DNA from: Palsa-504 sp963835775
GTDB lineage: Bacteria > Actinomycetota > Actinomycetes > Streptosporangiales > Streptosporangiaceae
Length of the DNA: 64,000 nt
Direction: 5' to 3'
NCBI GenBank assembly: GCA_963835775.1
Contig: CAWIHB010000021.1
Span: forward strand, 44,016-108,015
Positions 1 through 8,563 of the stretch are shown in pieces. The notes under the pieces were generated by a model that worked only from the letters and a program-made list of their open reading frames with translations, did not search any database and had not been told where the DNA came from. The translations under genes and the position numbers were made by a program. How positions within the stretch are numbered: the first letter of the stretch is position 1; every line of letters starts with the position of its first letter.

Positions 1-1303
1 CGTACCCGGTGACCCAGGCCTGGGCGCAGTCCAGCCGGGGCCGGACCTCGTTCAGCGAGGCCACCGGCTCCTCGGCGGTCAGGTCGCCCAGGATCCGCAG
101 GATCTGGGCTTGGTCGCCGGCCGTGATATCGGCGATCGAGGCCAGGGTGCGGAACGGCAGCGGGCGCGGCGTGACCGGCAGCGGTCCCTCGGCGGGGCCC
201 GAGGCGCGGGCGAAGACCGCCTGGGCGCCCGGGCTGGCCTGGCCGTCCGCCACCTGGCGGCGCAGCGCGTCCCACTCGTCGTAGATCCGGCCGACCTCGT
301 CGTTAAAGGCCAGCGTGATCGACTGCTCGGGACGGCGTCTGGCGTACAGCCAGCGCACCAGCGGGGCCTCGAAGATCTCCAGCGCGTCGGCCGGGGTGGG
401 CGCACCGCCGCGCGAGCCGCTCAGCTTGGCCGACCCGGACGTGCCGACGAACGCGTACTGGAAGTGCAGCGGCATCTCGCCGCCGAAGATGGCCGAGACC
501 AGTTCGCCGCCCACCGTGAAGCTGGATCCGGGTGAGGAATGGTCCACCCCGGCCGGCTCGAACGTCACGTGCTCGTAGGCCCAGCGCATGGGCCAGTCGA
601 CCTTCCAGGCCAGCTTCCCGGCCACCTGAGCGATCGGGGTGGGCCCGTGCACCGCGCCGCAGGCGCAGGTGTAGGTGATCTCGGTGGTCTGGTCGTCGAA
701 GCCGGTGACCGTGGTGTCGTCCCGGCCGCAGGTGGCACAGTACGGCCGGAACGGGTAGTAGGCCGCGGCCTGCGGTCCCTCATCCTCGTCGTCGTCGGCG
801 CCGCGCCTGGTGCGGTACTTGGCCAGCACCGCGTCAATGTCGGCCCGGCGCCGCATCGCGGTCACGATCTGCGCCGTGTAGGCGCCTGACGTGTACATGT
901 GGGTCTGGCTGATCTCGGTGACCCGGATGCCGAGGTGGGCCAGCGACTCGCGCAGCGGCTCCTTGAAATGCTCGGCCCAGTTCTCGTGCTCGCCGCACGG
1001 ATCCGGGACCGCGGTCAGCGGACGGCCGATGTACTCATTGAACTCCGCGGGAAAGCCGGCCGGCACCCGGCGCAGCCGGTCGTAGTCGTCCCAGGACAGG
1101 ATGTGCCGGCAGGGCGCACCGCCGCGCCGGACCTCGTCCGCGACCAGGTGCGGGACCATGAGCTCACGCAGGTTCCCCAGGTGGACCGGACCGGACGGGC
1201 TGATGCCCGAGGCGCAGGTCGGGACCTCGCCGGGATGCCTGCGCTCGCCCTCGGCGCGGACCAGCCCGGCCATCCGCGCCACCCAGTCCTCGGCTGCAGC
1301 CAC
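1..1303 (-). CDS. lysS: Class I lysyl-tRNA synthetase (3' end outside window)
   Basis: Charges tRNA-Lys with lysine in the cytosol; this is the class I (archaeal-type, Rossmann) enzyme, not the usual bacterial class II form. The visible 434 residues carry the HIGH-like signature SGPVHLGN at about residues 37-44 and a KMSKS-like loop SAKLSGSRG at about 288-296, plus cysteine pairs (CATC and CAC) near residues 190-215 that look like a zinc-binding insertion. The GTG start at 1303 follows GGAGG ten bases upstream and gives VAAAEDWVARM. The frame is open through position 1, so the C-terminal part lies off the window. Many actinobacteria carry a class I enzyme beside a class II one; whether this is the only copy cannot be seen here. 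Confidence 0.93.
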   Translation of the reverse strand, partial: MAAAEDWVARMAGLVRAEGERRHPGEVPTCASGISPSGPVHLGNLRELMVPHLVADEVRRGGAPCRHILSWDDYDRLRRVPAGFPAEFNEYIGRPLTAVPDPCGEHENWAEHFKEPLRESLAHLGIRVTEISQTHMYTSGAYTAQIVTAMRRRADIDAVLAKYRTRRGADDDEDEGPQAAAYYPFRPYCATCGRDDTTVTGFDDQTTEITYTCACGAVHGPTPIAQVAGKLAWKVDWPMRWAYEHVTFEPAGVDHSSPGSSFTVGGELVSAIFGGEMPLHFQYAFVGTSGSAKLSGSRGGAPTPADALEIFEAPLVRWLYARRRPEQSITLAFNDEVGRIYDEWDALRRQVADGQASPGAQAVFARASGPAEGPLPVTPRPLPFRTLASIADITAGDQAQILRILGDLTAEEPVASLNEVRPRLDCAQAWVTGY

Positions 1304-1372
1304 CGGACGGCCACCTCCATCGTCTCGTGCCCGGATCAGCGTACAAGCTACGGGAGCCGGGCAGGCATGCCG

Positions 1373-1401
1373 AAGGCGGGGGACGGTCCGTCCCCCGCCT
1401 T
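1373..1401 (-). terminator. Hairpin terminator after the sedolisin remnant
   Basis: A perfect 12-base stem (AAGGCGGGGGAC / GTCCCCCGCCTT) with a 5-base loop lies 11 bases past the stop of the sedolisin remnant, and upstream of lysS on the same strand. No T-run follows, as is common in actinobacteria. Confidence 0.7.
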
Positions 1402-1411
1402 CGCGGTGAGG

Positions 1412-2005
1412 TTAGAGGCTGCTGTAGACGATGAGTGCGGTCATGTTGGGCGTGCCGATGCCGGTCGCTTCGTCATAGCCCGGAGTGGTCGGGAACAGGC
1501 CGTTGTTGTTGGTGGCCTGCCCGGCGCCCGTGATGTCGTGGAAGTACACCGGCCCCAGGAGGTCGAACAGCGTGTACAGCAGCGAGTTGACGTTGCCGCT
1601 GCGCTTACCGATGTAGCCGTCGCGGTCGGCGATGATCGCGGACCACAGCGGGGAGGACAGGCTGGTGCCGCCGATGCCGAACCAGCCGGGCGGGGTCTGG
1701 CTGCCGCTGAAGGTCCCGCAGACACTGAACGGAGTGTTCGAGTTGCCGGTGCAGTACTCGGCGTACGGCGTGAACTGATCGGCGTTCATGGAGACGTCGG
1801 GATCCTCACGGCAGGCCGTGCCTGCCGTGGCCAGAATGCAGGTGCTCCCGTTCGGGCCGGTGCTGTGGCCGCGAATCTGCAAAATTATGACAGTTTGGCC
1901 TGGGCAAACGTGTGCACTTCGGACATGCCGCTTGGTTGCTATCGGATAACTTCGTGTCCCGCTGCGGGCGGGATCAGCCGCCGCCGACCGTGACCGCTGA
2001 ACCAC
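1412..2005 (-). pseudogene. C-terminal remnant of a sedolisin (S53) serine-carboxyl peptidase
   Basis: From about residue 55 to the end, the 197-residue frame matches only the last third of an S53 peptidase. It shows the segment CREDPDVSMNAD, the catalytic serine motif GGTSLSSPLWSA, and the calcium-site residues in FHDITGAG and GYDEATGIGTP. The propeptide and the N-terminal half of the catalytic domain, which hold the catalytic Glu and Asp, are missing. The first 50 or so residues of the frame resemble nothing I recognise and are probably unrelated DNA read in frame. The fragment therefore cannot be an active peptidase. S53 enzymes are normally secreted acid proteases. The terminator hairpin that follows may be the original one of the intact gene. 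Confidence 0.8.
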
Positions 2006-2045
2006 GACATGAGGTCGATCGCGGGAACTGACATGGTCCCGCTCC

Positions 2046-2408
2046 TCAGGGCACGGTCGGTGACGGCGACGACGACGGTGACGGGCTGGGCGTTCCGGAC
2101 ACCGTCGATCCCACCTGGCTCGGGGTGGCCGAAACCGACGGCGTGGCGGACCGGGACGGGGTGGCCGAGCGGCTCGGACTCGGGCTGTGCGACGGGGTGG
2201 GCGAGCGGGTCGGGCTGCGCTCCGTCGGCGTCTGGGTAGGCGTACTGGTGCTGGTGGCGGACTGGCCCGATCCGGAGGACGCCGGCGGCGTGGGACTCAC
2301 CAGGATGTACAGCGCCAGCACGGCCAGGAACAGCGCGGTCAGCACCATGGTCGAGGTCCGGGGCCACCTGATGGCCGGGTGCCGAGCGGTTCGCCGGGCG
2401 CCGCTCAT
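2046..2408 (-). CDS. Single-pass membrane protein with Ser/Thr/Pro tail
   Basis: A 120-residue protein of no recognised family. One hydrophobic helix (about residues 21-38, MVLTALFLAVLALYILV) is preceded by basic residues, suggesting a cytoplasmic N-terminus. About 80 Ser/Thr/Pro-rich residues with SPSPS and SATPS repeats follow, probably an extracytoplasmic, cell-wall-spanning and possibly glycosylated stalk. Its ATG overlaps the stop of the upstream MscS gene by four bases (ATGA), so translation is probably coupled to the channel and the product may be a wall-associated partner of it. That role is inference from position alone. Confidence 0.6.
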   Translation of the reverse strand: MSGARRTARHPAIRWPRTSTMVLTALFLAVLALYILVSPTPPASSGSGQSATSTSTPTQTPTERSPTRSPTPSHSPSPSRSATPSRSATPSVSATPSQVGSTVSGTPSPSPSSSPSPTVP

Positions 2409-3289
2409 GATGCCCCGGTGGCGTGGCCGGTGTCGAGGTCGGCGGAGACGCTGATGCCCTCGTTACGGAAGGCGGACGCGACCCGGGCGCGGATTTCGCG
2501 GCCCACGTCGAACTGCATGCCGGGCAGCGTCCGGGCCACCATCCGCACCGAGAACGTGTCGACCTCGATGCGCTCGACGCCCATCACGGTGGGCGGGTCG
2601 AGCATCATCTTGCGCAGCCGGTCGTCCTCCCAGACTTCCTGGCCCACCCGCCTGAGGACGTCGGTCACCCGGCTGACCTCGATGGCGGCCGGGACGGGCA
2701 CGTCGATGACGGCACGCGCCCAGTCACGGGACAGGTTGGTCACCTGGATGATCTGGCCGTTGGGCGTGGTGATGACCTCGCCGCGGTCCGACCGGATGCG
2801 GGTCACCCGGAGGGTGACATCCTCGACCGTGCCGACGGCCGGCTCCGCGATCCCGGCCACGGAAATCCGGACCACGTCGCCGAAGCCGTACTGGTGTTCA
2901 CCGGTGATGAAGAACCCGGCTCCGATGTCCTGGACAAAGCGCTGCAGGCCGAACCCGAGCGCCGCGCTGAGCAGGGCGGCCGGCGCCACCAGGCCCGCCA
3001 GGGGCACGCCGAGACGCTGCACCGCCAGGACGCCGGTGACCACGTACACCACGGCCAGGAACATCCACGTCACCACGTCCGCGACGACGTGGCGGTGCTT
3101 GGCCGCCTCGGAGCGCACCAGCTCATCGGTCTCGCGGGCGTTCGCGTCGATGCGCGTCACGACAAGGTTGCGGACCCACTCGGCCAGCCGGGTGAGCAGG
3201 ATCGCCCCCAGCACCAGGAGCACGATCTCCAGCAGGTCGCCGCGCGCCCACTGATTCAGGCCATGCAGGGGAGCGTTTGCGACAGTCAC
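2405..3289 (-). CDS. MscS-family small-conductance mechanosensitive channel
   Basis: Inner-membrane channel family that releases solutes on hypo-osmotic shock. The 294 residues hold about three N-terminal membrane helices, including a segment near residues 85-120 (GLVAPAALLSAALGFGLQRF) that is the Gly/Ala-rich pore helix typical of MscS. The beta domain follows (GFGDVVRI, GTVEDVTLRVTRIR, ITTPNGQIIQVTN) and then the alpha/beta cytoplasmic vestibule. Length and order agree with the short MscS class. It is followed by an overlapping gene for a membrane protein with a Ser/Thr/Pro tail. Confidence 0.9.
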   Translation of the reverse strand: MTVANAPLHGLNQWARGDLLEIVLLVLGAILLTRLAEWVRNLVVTRIDANARETDELVRSEAAKHRHVVADVVTWMFLAVVYVVTGVLAVQRLGVPLAGLVAPAALLSAALGFGLQRFVQDIGAGFFITGEHQYGFGDVVRISVAGIAEPAVGTVEDVTLRVTRIRSDRGEVITTPNGQIIQVTNLSRDWARAVIDVPVPAAIEVSRVTDVLRRVGQEVWEDDRLRKMMLDPPTVMGVERIEVDTFSVRMVARTLPGMQFDVGREIRARVASAFRNEGISVSADLDTGHATGAS

Positions 3290-3489
3290 GGTAACCCAGG
3301 ATAAACAACGGGCCGGCTCCGGCCCGGCCCCGGGTGCGGCCCGGCGGATTCATGATGCGGTCGCGCAGGGTGCCTGACCTGCGGGAAACGGCTCCGCCTG
3401 GCCCTGGCCGAAGCGCCCGTGCAGGCCCGGTGGAACCCCGGCCGGGGACGGGTCCAGGGTCAGCCGGTAACTATCCGCGACCGCCCCGG

Positions 3490-6400
3490 CTAGGAGCACC
3501 CGGTTTCTGTCCAGCGCTGGAACACCTCGATCTGCTCGGGCGGCCACGCGCCGTCGCAGGGCATCGTGCCGTCGCGGAGCCTGGCCAGGATGCCGGCCGC
3601 GTGGGCCCGCACGTCGTCGCGGGACCACAGGTCCAACGCGAACGTCATGGACTTGCGGTCATGCTCGCGGAACAGCGGCTTGATGTGCGCCTCGAAGGTC
3701 ACGGCCTGATCAGGGCCGGGCAGCGTGACCGGCGGCGGCTGCGTGGCGGCGGGCACGGGCGCCGGAGCGGGCGGGCCCGCCGGGCCCCAGTCCCAGCGGG
3801 GCGGGAGCGTGCCTGCCGCCTGCGAACTCCATTCCAGGTAGGACGCGAGCGCGGCGCGGAACTGCGGGTCGGCGGGCAGCATGGCCTCGTCGGCGGCCCG
3901 CAGGGCCAGCGCGACCCAGCGGGCCCGCTGCGGCCCGTCCAGATCCGGCCGCGCGGCCGCGGCACCCGGCGCCGCGGGGGCCACGGGGGCTATGGGAGCT
4001 ATGGGAGCTATGGGAGCTATGGGAGCTATGGGAGCTATGGGGGCTATGGGGGCGGGCCCGCCGAAGGCGCCGGCCATGACGGCCGCCTCGTCCTGGGGAT
4101 ATCCGGGCGCCATGGCGGCGAACAGCGGCGCGAGCAGGTCGTCGGCGGGCACGTGCTTCTCGTACAGCAGGCGGGTCATCCGGGTCAGCGCGGGCAGCCC
4201 GCCGGCCCACTCGAACAGGGTCGGGTCGGCGGCCGGCGCCGGGTCGCGGAACTCGACGTACCAGTGCATGCCGCTGCAGAACGGCTTGTTCTGCGAGTGA
4301 CCGCAGCGGCACAAGGCGTAGTGCTCGCGGGAGGAGCCCGCGGCGCGCGGCACGTCGGCGCCCGCGGCGTCGGTCAGCGGCAGGCCGCCGGTCACCCGGT
4401 ACGGGCCGTTCTGGGTGACCTCGATGGCCTGCTCCCTGAGGCCGTGCCAGTCGGTCAGGTCACGGGCCTCGGTATCGTCGAAGGCCAGGCTCAGCGCCCC
4501 GGACGGGCAGTCGCGGACGGCCCGCACCAGCTCGTCCATCCGGCCGCCGCTCGGCGCCACGAACGGCTCCTGGCTGGTGCGGAACGCCGTGGCCAGCCGG
4601 TCGGTGCACAGGCCGGAGTGCTGGCAGATGCCCCGGTTGTCGAAGATCGTGACCTGCTGCCCCTGGTACGTATCGCGCCGGTCGGGCACCCGGTTGGGAT
4701 CCTTGGCGTCGGTGAAGCCGCTGGTCGCGTGCGACCCGTCGCAGAACGGCTTAGCGGCCGAGGCACCGCACCGGCACAGGGCCAGCTGCGGCGCCACGGT
4801 CAGCCGCTCGCCCAGCGGGGTGCGCACGGCCGTGACGTTGGTGACCAGGTAGGGGCCGTTCGGCGCGGTCATGATCCCGGCCGGCAGACTGGCCTGCAGG
4901 TCAGCCAGGGCCGCGATCCGGGCGGGCCGCTCCGCAGGCGTGGCCTGGCCAATGGCCAGGTCCTGCAGGGCCGCGGCCGCCTCGAGCAGGCCGGGCGGTG
5001 CCGACGGGCCGAACCGCGCGCACAGCCGGGTGGCCAGCAGCGCTGTATCCCATAGGGCGGCTGTTCCGGCTGAGGTGACAGCGGCGGGTGGGGCGGCAGG
5101 GGCAGATGAGGCGGCAAGGGAGGGTGAGGCGGCAGGGGCGGGTGGGGCGGCGGGGGCGGGTGGCGCAGTAGGAGCGGGGGCGGCGGCGGGGGTCGGGGCG
5201 GGGGCGGGGAGGGTGTCGGCGAGGGGGCGCAGGACGCTGTTGACCAGGCGGGCCACGGTGGGGGCGTCGGTCTGGTGCGCTTGCAGGACGCCGTCGGCGG
5301 CAGCCATCAGGCCGGCCACGCTGGACAGCAGGTCGTCGGGGTGGCCAGTGAAAGCCTGGCCCGTTCGGCCAAAATCTGCGGCGCGGGACAGCAGGCCGGC
5401 GACGGCCTCGGCCGGAACCGGGGGTCCGGCCCGCCCAGTCGGGACGAACACCGCGCGGGACGGCAGGTGGGCCTCGAGGGCCGCGGCGATCTCGAGCAGG
5501 CTGGCCTGGACGGCGGCCAGCCCGGCCGCTACCGGCGGGCCGCAGGGGACGCCGGGCTGGCAGAATTCGGCGGCCTGGCGGATCCGCTCGGTGAGCAGGA
5601 ACCAGGCCGCCTCGCGGTGCGGCAGCACGTAGTCGGACTCGTAGAACAGCTCGAAGCTGGGGCCCGCGGTGCGGCCCGGGTACTCCGGGCCGGCCGGGAG
5701 CGTGGTGACCAGGTCACCGAGCGGCTTGATGGCCCGCAGCATGAGCCCCACGGTGGCGTCAGCCAGGTCGTTGAGCTGGGCGTCGGTCTCCTCGGTGTGG
5801 GCGAAGAAGCGCTGCAGCATGAGCAGCAGGATCTCGTAGGTGACGTTGAACAGGTCCATGACTTGCGCGGTCAGCGGGTCGGTGACCAGCGGGATGTCGG
5901 TCTCGCGTTCGGCCGGGCGGACGTTGACCGGGACCACCGGCCGGACCGGCTCGAACACCGGGTTGGCCGCTCGCAACTGCAGGAACTCGTCGAGGATGTC
6001 GACGAACTGGCCGAAGTGGGCGTCCTGCCAGTGCCCGCGCGGCCCCTCGCCCTGCTCCAGGATCTCGTCGATGGCCCTTTGCGCGCTGGCCGCGTCGGTC
6101 ACCGCGACCAGTTCGGGCCAGCGGAAGTACTGCTGGGTAGCCTGGGCCCGCGGCGGGCCGACGAACAGCCACTGCTCGCCGAACTTCTCGGTCAGGCGCG
6201 CGATCCCGGCCTCGATGGACCGGTACAGGTGCCCGACCGTGGCGAAGTCCTGGCCGCGCGGGACGATGTCGCCCTGCTGCATGGCGGGCGCGGCCCGGCG
6301 GTAGGCGGCCAGCCCGTCGGCGTCCTTGAGGTCCATGCCCTCGGGGCGCTCGAGGTACATGAAGTGGCGCAGCGCCGCCTCGCCGAACGGCAGCAGGGTC

Positions 6401-6783
6401 AGGTGCACGCCCGCCGGGTAGTGGCTGGCGGGCTGGGGGAAGTTCGGCCGGGACACGTGCGGGGCGGCGCCGATGGCCGACAGCAGGTTCTGCACCAGGG
6501 ACAGGTGCAGCATCTCCTGGGCGGCGATGTGGCTGATGCGCTTGCGCCAGCGCTGGACGGCTTCGGCTTCTGCTGGGCTGAGGTCCTCGGCTTCGGACTG
6601 CTTCAGCGAGAAAGCGGCGTACAGGTACTGGCACATGATGCCGTGCTCGAGTTCGGCAGCCTCGCACAGCATGTAAATCAGCGCCTCGCGGTGCTCGATC
6701 ACGAACGGCGCCTCAGGCGGAGCCAGCCCGCCGCGCGTCGCGATCACCTGAGCCAGCCGCCCCCCGGTTTTGTTTTCGGTCAT
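3490..6783 (-). CDS. Multidomain redox protein: ferritin-like, two CDGSH, ferredoxin-like, globin-like
   Basis: A 1,097-residue protein combining modules usually found apart. Residues ~25-250 are a ferritin-like (VioB/RebD N-terminal type) domain with helices EAAELEHGIMCQYLY and ISHIAAQEMLHL supplying Glu/His ligands. An Ala/Pro linker lies at ~550-600. CDGSH iron-sulfur motifs occur at ~672-687 (CRCGASAAKPFCDGSH, perfect consensus) and ~828 (CRCGHSQNKPFCSGMH, Asp changed to Ser). Between them is a divergent 4Fe-4S mono-cluster domain (GICQHSGLC ... DCPSGAL). A segment at ~860-985 resembles a truncated haemoglobin but has no obvious proximal histidine, and seven IAP tripeptides interrupt it after FGGP. 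The C-terminal ~70 residues contain the pattern DRKSM/LRDGTMPCDGAWP seen at the end of related multidomain proteins. The ATG at 6783 has GAGGAGG upstream. It stands alone, divergent from the FHA-cyclase. Cytosolic electron-transfer or oxidative role inferred; substrate unknown. Confidence 0.85.
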   Translation of the reverse strand: MTENKTGGRLAQVIATRGGLAPPEAPFVIEHREALIYMLCEAAELEHGIMCQYLYAAFSLKQSEAEDLSPAEAEAVQRWRKRISHIAAQEMLHLSLVQNLLSAIGAAPHVSRPNFPQPASHYPAGVHLTLLPFGEAALRHFMYLERPEGMDLKDADGLAAYRRAAPAMQQGDIVPRGQDFATVGHLYRSIEAGIARLTEKFGEQWLFVGPPRAQATQQYFRWPELVAVTDAASAQRAIDEILEQGEGPRGHWQDAHFGQFVDILDEFLQLRAANPVFEPVRPVVPVNVRPAERETDIPLVTDPLTAQVMDLFNVTYEILLLMLQRFFAHTEETDAQLNDLADATVGLMLRAIKPLGDLVTTLPAGPEYPGRTAGPSFELFYESDYVLPHREAAWFLLTERIRQAAEFCQPGVPCGPPVAAGLAAVQASLLEIAAALEAHLPSRAVFVPTGRAGPPVPAEAVAGLLSRAADFGRTGQAFTGHPDDLLSSVAGLMAAADGVLQAHQTDAPTVARLVNSVLRPLADTLPAPAPTPAAAPAPTAPPAPAAPPAPAASPSLAASSAPAAPPAAVTSAGTAALWDTALLATRLCARFGPSAPPGLLEAAAALQDLAIGQATPAERPARIAALADLQASLPAGIMTAPNGPYLVTNVTAVRTPLGERLTVAPQLALCRCGASAAKPFCDGSHATSGFTDAKDPNRVPDRRDTYQGQQVTIFDNRGICQHSGLCTDRLATAFRTSQEPFVAPSGGRMDELVRAVRDCPSGALSLAFDDTEARDLTDWHGLREQAIEVTQNGPYRVTGGLPLTDAAGADVPRAAGSSREHYALCRCGHSQNKPFCSGMHWYVEFRDPAPAADPTLFEWAGGLPALTRMTRLLYEKHVPADDLLAPLFAAMAPGYPQDEAAVMAGAFGGPAPIAPIAPIAPIAPIAPIAPIAPVAPAAPGAAAARPDLDGPQRARWVALALRAADEAMLPADPQFRAALASYLEWSSQAAGTLPPRWDWGPAGPPAPAPVPAATQPPPVTLPGPDQAVTFEAHIKPLFREHDRKSMTFALDLWSRDDVRAHAAGILARLRDGTMPCDGAWPPEQIEVFQRWTETGCS
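3989..4051. repeat. 9-bp tandem repeat (7 copies) coding IAP
   Basis: Seven copies of GCTATGGGA (last ones GCTATGGGG) in the + strand encode (Ile-Ala-Pro)7 in the multidomain redox gene on the - strand, inside the globin-like segment. Copies are nearly identical at the DNA level, so the array is young. Confidence 0.9.
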
Positions 6784-6963
6784 GTCGATTCGGGCCTCCT
6801 CGTGGCTATTGTGTCCACGGATCGGGGGCCGGCGGGACAGCAGGGGTTGCGCTCTGGACGAACAGCCTCGGTGAGCGGAGCTGCCAGACGGGGCCTTTCC
6901 GCGGCTGGGTAAAATGCACTATGCGCGCCGGACTCAGCGTTCTGCCATGATGAGGCGGGCGCT

Positions 6964-7920
6964 GTGGAGCAGGTGACGACGCACGAAGCCGGCACTGCAC
7001 CGGCCCTGCTCGTCCTCTCCCCGGATCAGGCCGAGGAGAGGTCGACGCCGGTCCACGACTGGCTCGTGATCGGCCGGGAGTGCGCCGGCATCGACGAGCG
7101 GCACCGGCTGCTGATCGACGGCCCGGCCATCTCCCGGACGCACCTGGAGCTGAGGCTGGACTTCGACAACGATCAGGCCTGGCTGACCGACCACAGCACC
7201 AACGGGACCAGGCTCAACGGGAAGCGGATCGAGCGATCCATACCCGTCGGGATCAAGTCGGGTGACCGGGTGCGCCTGGGCCGCGCGGAACTGCAGTTCT
7301 GGTCGCGGCGGTTCACCGCCGCGGCGGCTCTCATCGCGATGCAGACGGAGCGGGAGGTCACCGTGACCAACATGGTCATGGTGGTCGGCGACATTGTCGC
7401 CTACTCGACCATCGCCGAAACCACCGACCACCGTGTGCTCCTGGAGAGCATCGACCGCCTCTACGCCGAGCTGCGGCAGATCCTGACCCGGCATCACGGC
7501 ACGCTGTCCAACTACGTGGGCGACGCGTTCTTCGCGACGTGGGAGACCGAAGCCGTCCCTGATGCCGCCCGGGAGGCGCTGAGCTTCGCGGTCGAGTCGG
7601 CCGAGAGCCTGCCGCGGATCGCGGCCGGCCTGGAGCTGCGCGCCCCCGGCGGCGGGCCGCTGCGCATGGGCTGGGGTGTCGCCAGCGGGTCGGCGGCGGT
7701 AAGCCAGCTGACCGGGATGCTCGTCACGGTGCTCGGCGACGCGACGAACGTGACGTTCCGGCTCTCCGCTCTGGCGGGCCGGGAAGGCCGGCCGGACGTC
7801 CTGGTAACCGACGCCGTGCAGCGTGCGACCCCGACGGGCTTCGCCTTCACCTCGGCCTCGGCCATCCAGGTCAAGGGCCGGGTCCAGGCTGTCCAGGCGC
7901 TAGGCGCCAGCCGGCTCTGA
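6964..7920 (+). CDS. FHA domain fused to class III adenylate/guanylate cyclase
   Basis: A cytosolic signalling enzyme of 318 residues predicted to make a cyclic nucleotide under control of a phosphothreonine-binding domain. Residues ~24-95 are an FHA domain (VIGRE, ISRTHLEL, DHSTNGTRLNGKRI). Residues ~135-300 are the class III cyclase catalytic domain: metal-binding aspartates in VVGDIVAYS and NYVGDAFFA, and a late GDATNVTFRLSALA segment where the transition-state Arg/Asn pair is found. The start is GTG at 6964. No membrane segment is visible. It is transcribed away from the multidomain redox gene and ends at a strong bidirectional terminator. Other FHA proteins lie 2-10 kb downstream, so it may read the same kinase signal; that link is inference. 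Confidence 0.88.
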   Translation: MEQVTTHEAGTAPALLVLSPDQAEERSTPVHDWLVIGRECAGIDERHRLLIDGPAISRTHLELRLDFDNDQAWLTDHSTNGTRLNGKRIERSIPVGIKSGDRVRLGRAELQFWSRRFTAAAALIAMQTEREVTVTNMVMVVGDIVAYSTIAETTDHRVLLESIDRLYAELRQILTRHHGTLSNYVGDAFFATWETEAVPDAAREALSFAVESAESLPRIAAGLELRAPGGGPLRMGWGVASGSAAVSQLTGMLVTVLGDATNVTFRLSALAGREGRPDVLVTDAVQRATPTGFAFTSASAIQVKGRVQAVQALGASRL

Positions 7921-7939
7921 GTCGCGGCAGCCAAACTAA

Positions 7940-7989
7940 GGTACGCGACAGCCCCGGGGATCCCTCCCCAGCCGGGGCTGCCGCGTACC
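7940..7989. terminator. Bidirectional terminator between cyclase and phasin-like gene
   Basis: A long stem (GGTACGCG-A-CAGCCCCGG paired with CCGGGGCTG-C-CGCGTACC, one A/C mismatch) separates two convergent genes. Confidence 0.85.
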
Positions 7990-8059
7990 GTTCCCGCCTC
8001 GCCGGCCTCGGGGGCTCCGCGGGGCGGTGTCGGCTGGCCGCTTTGGCGGCCTGTCTGGA

Positions 8060-8377
8060 TTACTTGGCAGGCTTGGCCGCCGCGGCGGCGTGGCCGTTCT
8101 CGCGGCCCAGCATCAGCGGGGCTGTGGTCTTCAGCATCTCGTCGGCGAACCGGCGCTGGCTGGCGAGCACCTGCCCGGCGAAGTCGTAGGCGCCAGCCAC
8201 GACGTCCTCGGGCTTGGGCAGCCGGTCGGCGAGCGGGATGCGGACTGCGGGCACCTTGGGGGTGATCGCCTGAACGGTGTCGACCCAGGTCTTGATCGCC
8301 TCGAGCATGATCTCCTGGCTCTGACGGGTGGCGGAAAGCAGCCCGTCCTGGATTTCCTTGGTCCTGGTGCTGGCCAT
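8060..8377 (-). CDS. Phasin-like small amphipathic helical protein (copy 1)
   Basis: A 105-residue protein, mostly amphipathic helix (GLLSATRQSQEIMLEAIKTW and DVVAGAYDFAGQVLASQRRF) with an Ala-rich tail ending in PAK. It is clearly paralogous to the protein at 9404-9694, sharing GLLSATR, E-x-IKTWV-[DE]-TVQ and PKPEDVV-x-GAYDFA. The pattern resembles actinobacterial phasins that coat polyhydroxyalkanoate or lipid granules, but I cannot confirm the family from motifs alone. ATG at 8377 with GAGGAGG eight bases upstream. Expressed from its own promoter-operator at 8416-8472, which is duplicated upstream of the paralogue. Confidence 0.7.
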   Translation of the reverse strand: MASTRTKEIQDGLLSATRQSQEIMLEAIKTWVDTVQAITPKVPAVRIPLADRLPKPEDVVAGAYDFAGQVLASQRRFADEMLKTTAPLMLGRENGHAAAAAKPAK

Positions 8378-8415
8378 TGTATTTGCCTCCTCTTGACTTT
8401 CTCTTTACCTTCTAC

Positions 8416-8472
8416 TGCTAACTATACCAAGCATGATTGGGATGTCAAGCGGGATGCTTGGCGTACACAGCA
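8416..8472 (-). promoter_or_regulatory. Promoter-operator of phasin-like gene 1
   Basis: On the - strand: -35 TTGACA (8448-8443), 16-base spacer, -10 TATAGT (8426-8421). A dyad TCAAGC-N5-GCTTGG (8445-8461) overlaps the -35, and a third half-site CCAAGC (8427-8432) abuts the -10. The 57-base block matches 9719-9775 at 52 of 57 positions. Confidence 0.8.
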
Positions 8473-8494
8473 TCCCGGCCGGCCAGGCGGCGGC

Positions 8495-8554
8495 GGAGGC
8501 GGAGGTGGAGGTGGAGGTGGAGGTGGAGGTGGAGGTGGAGGTGGAGGTGGAGGC
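8495..8554. repeat. GGAGGT hexamer tandem array (10 units)
   Basis: Ten hexamers of GGAGGT, the first and last being GGAGGC, lie between the O-methyltransferase stop and the phasin promoter. It is G-rich on one strand with GG runs every three bases, so a G-quadruplex is possible. It does not code for anything I can identify. Confidence 0.9.
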
Positions 8555-8563
8555 CGGGATGAA

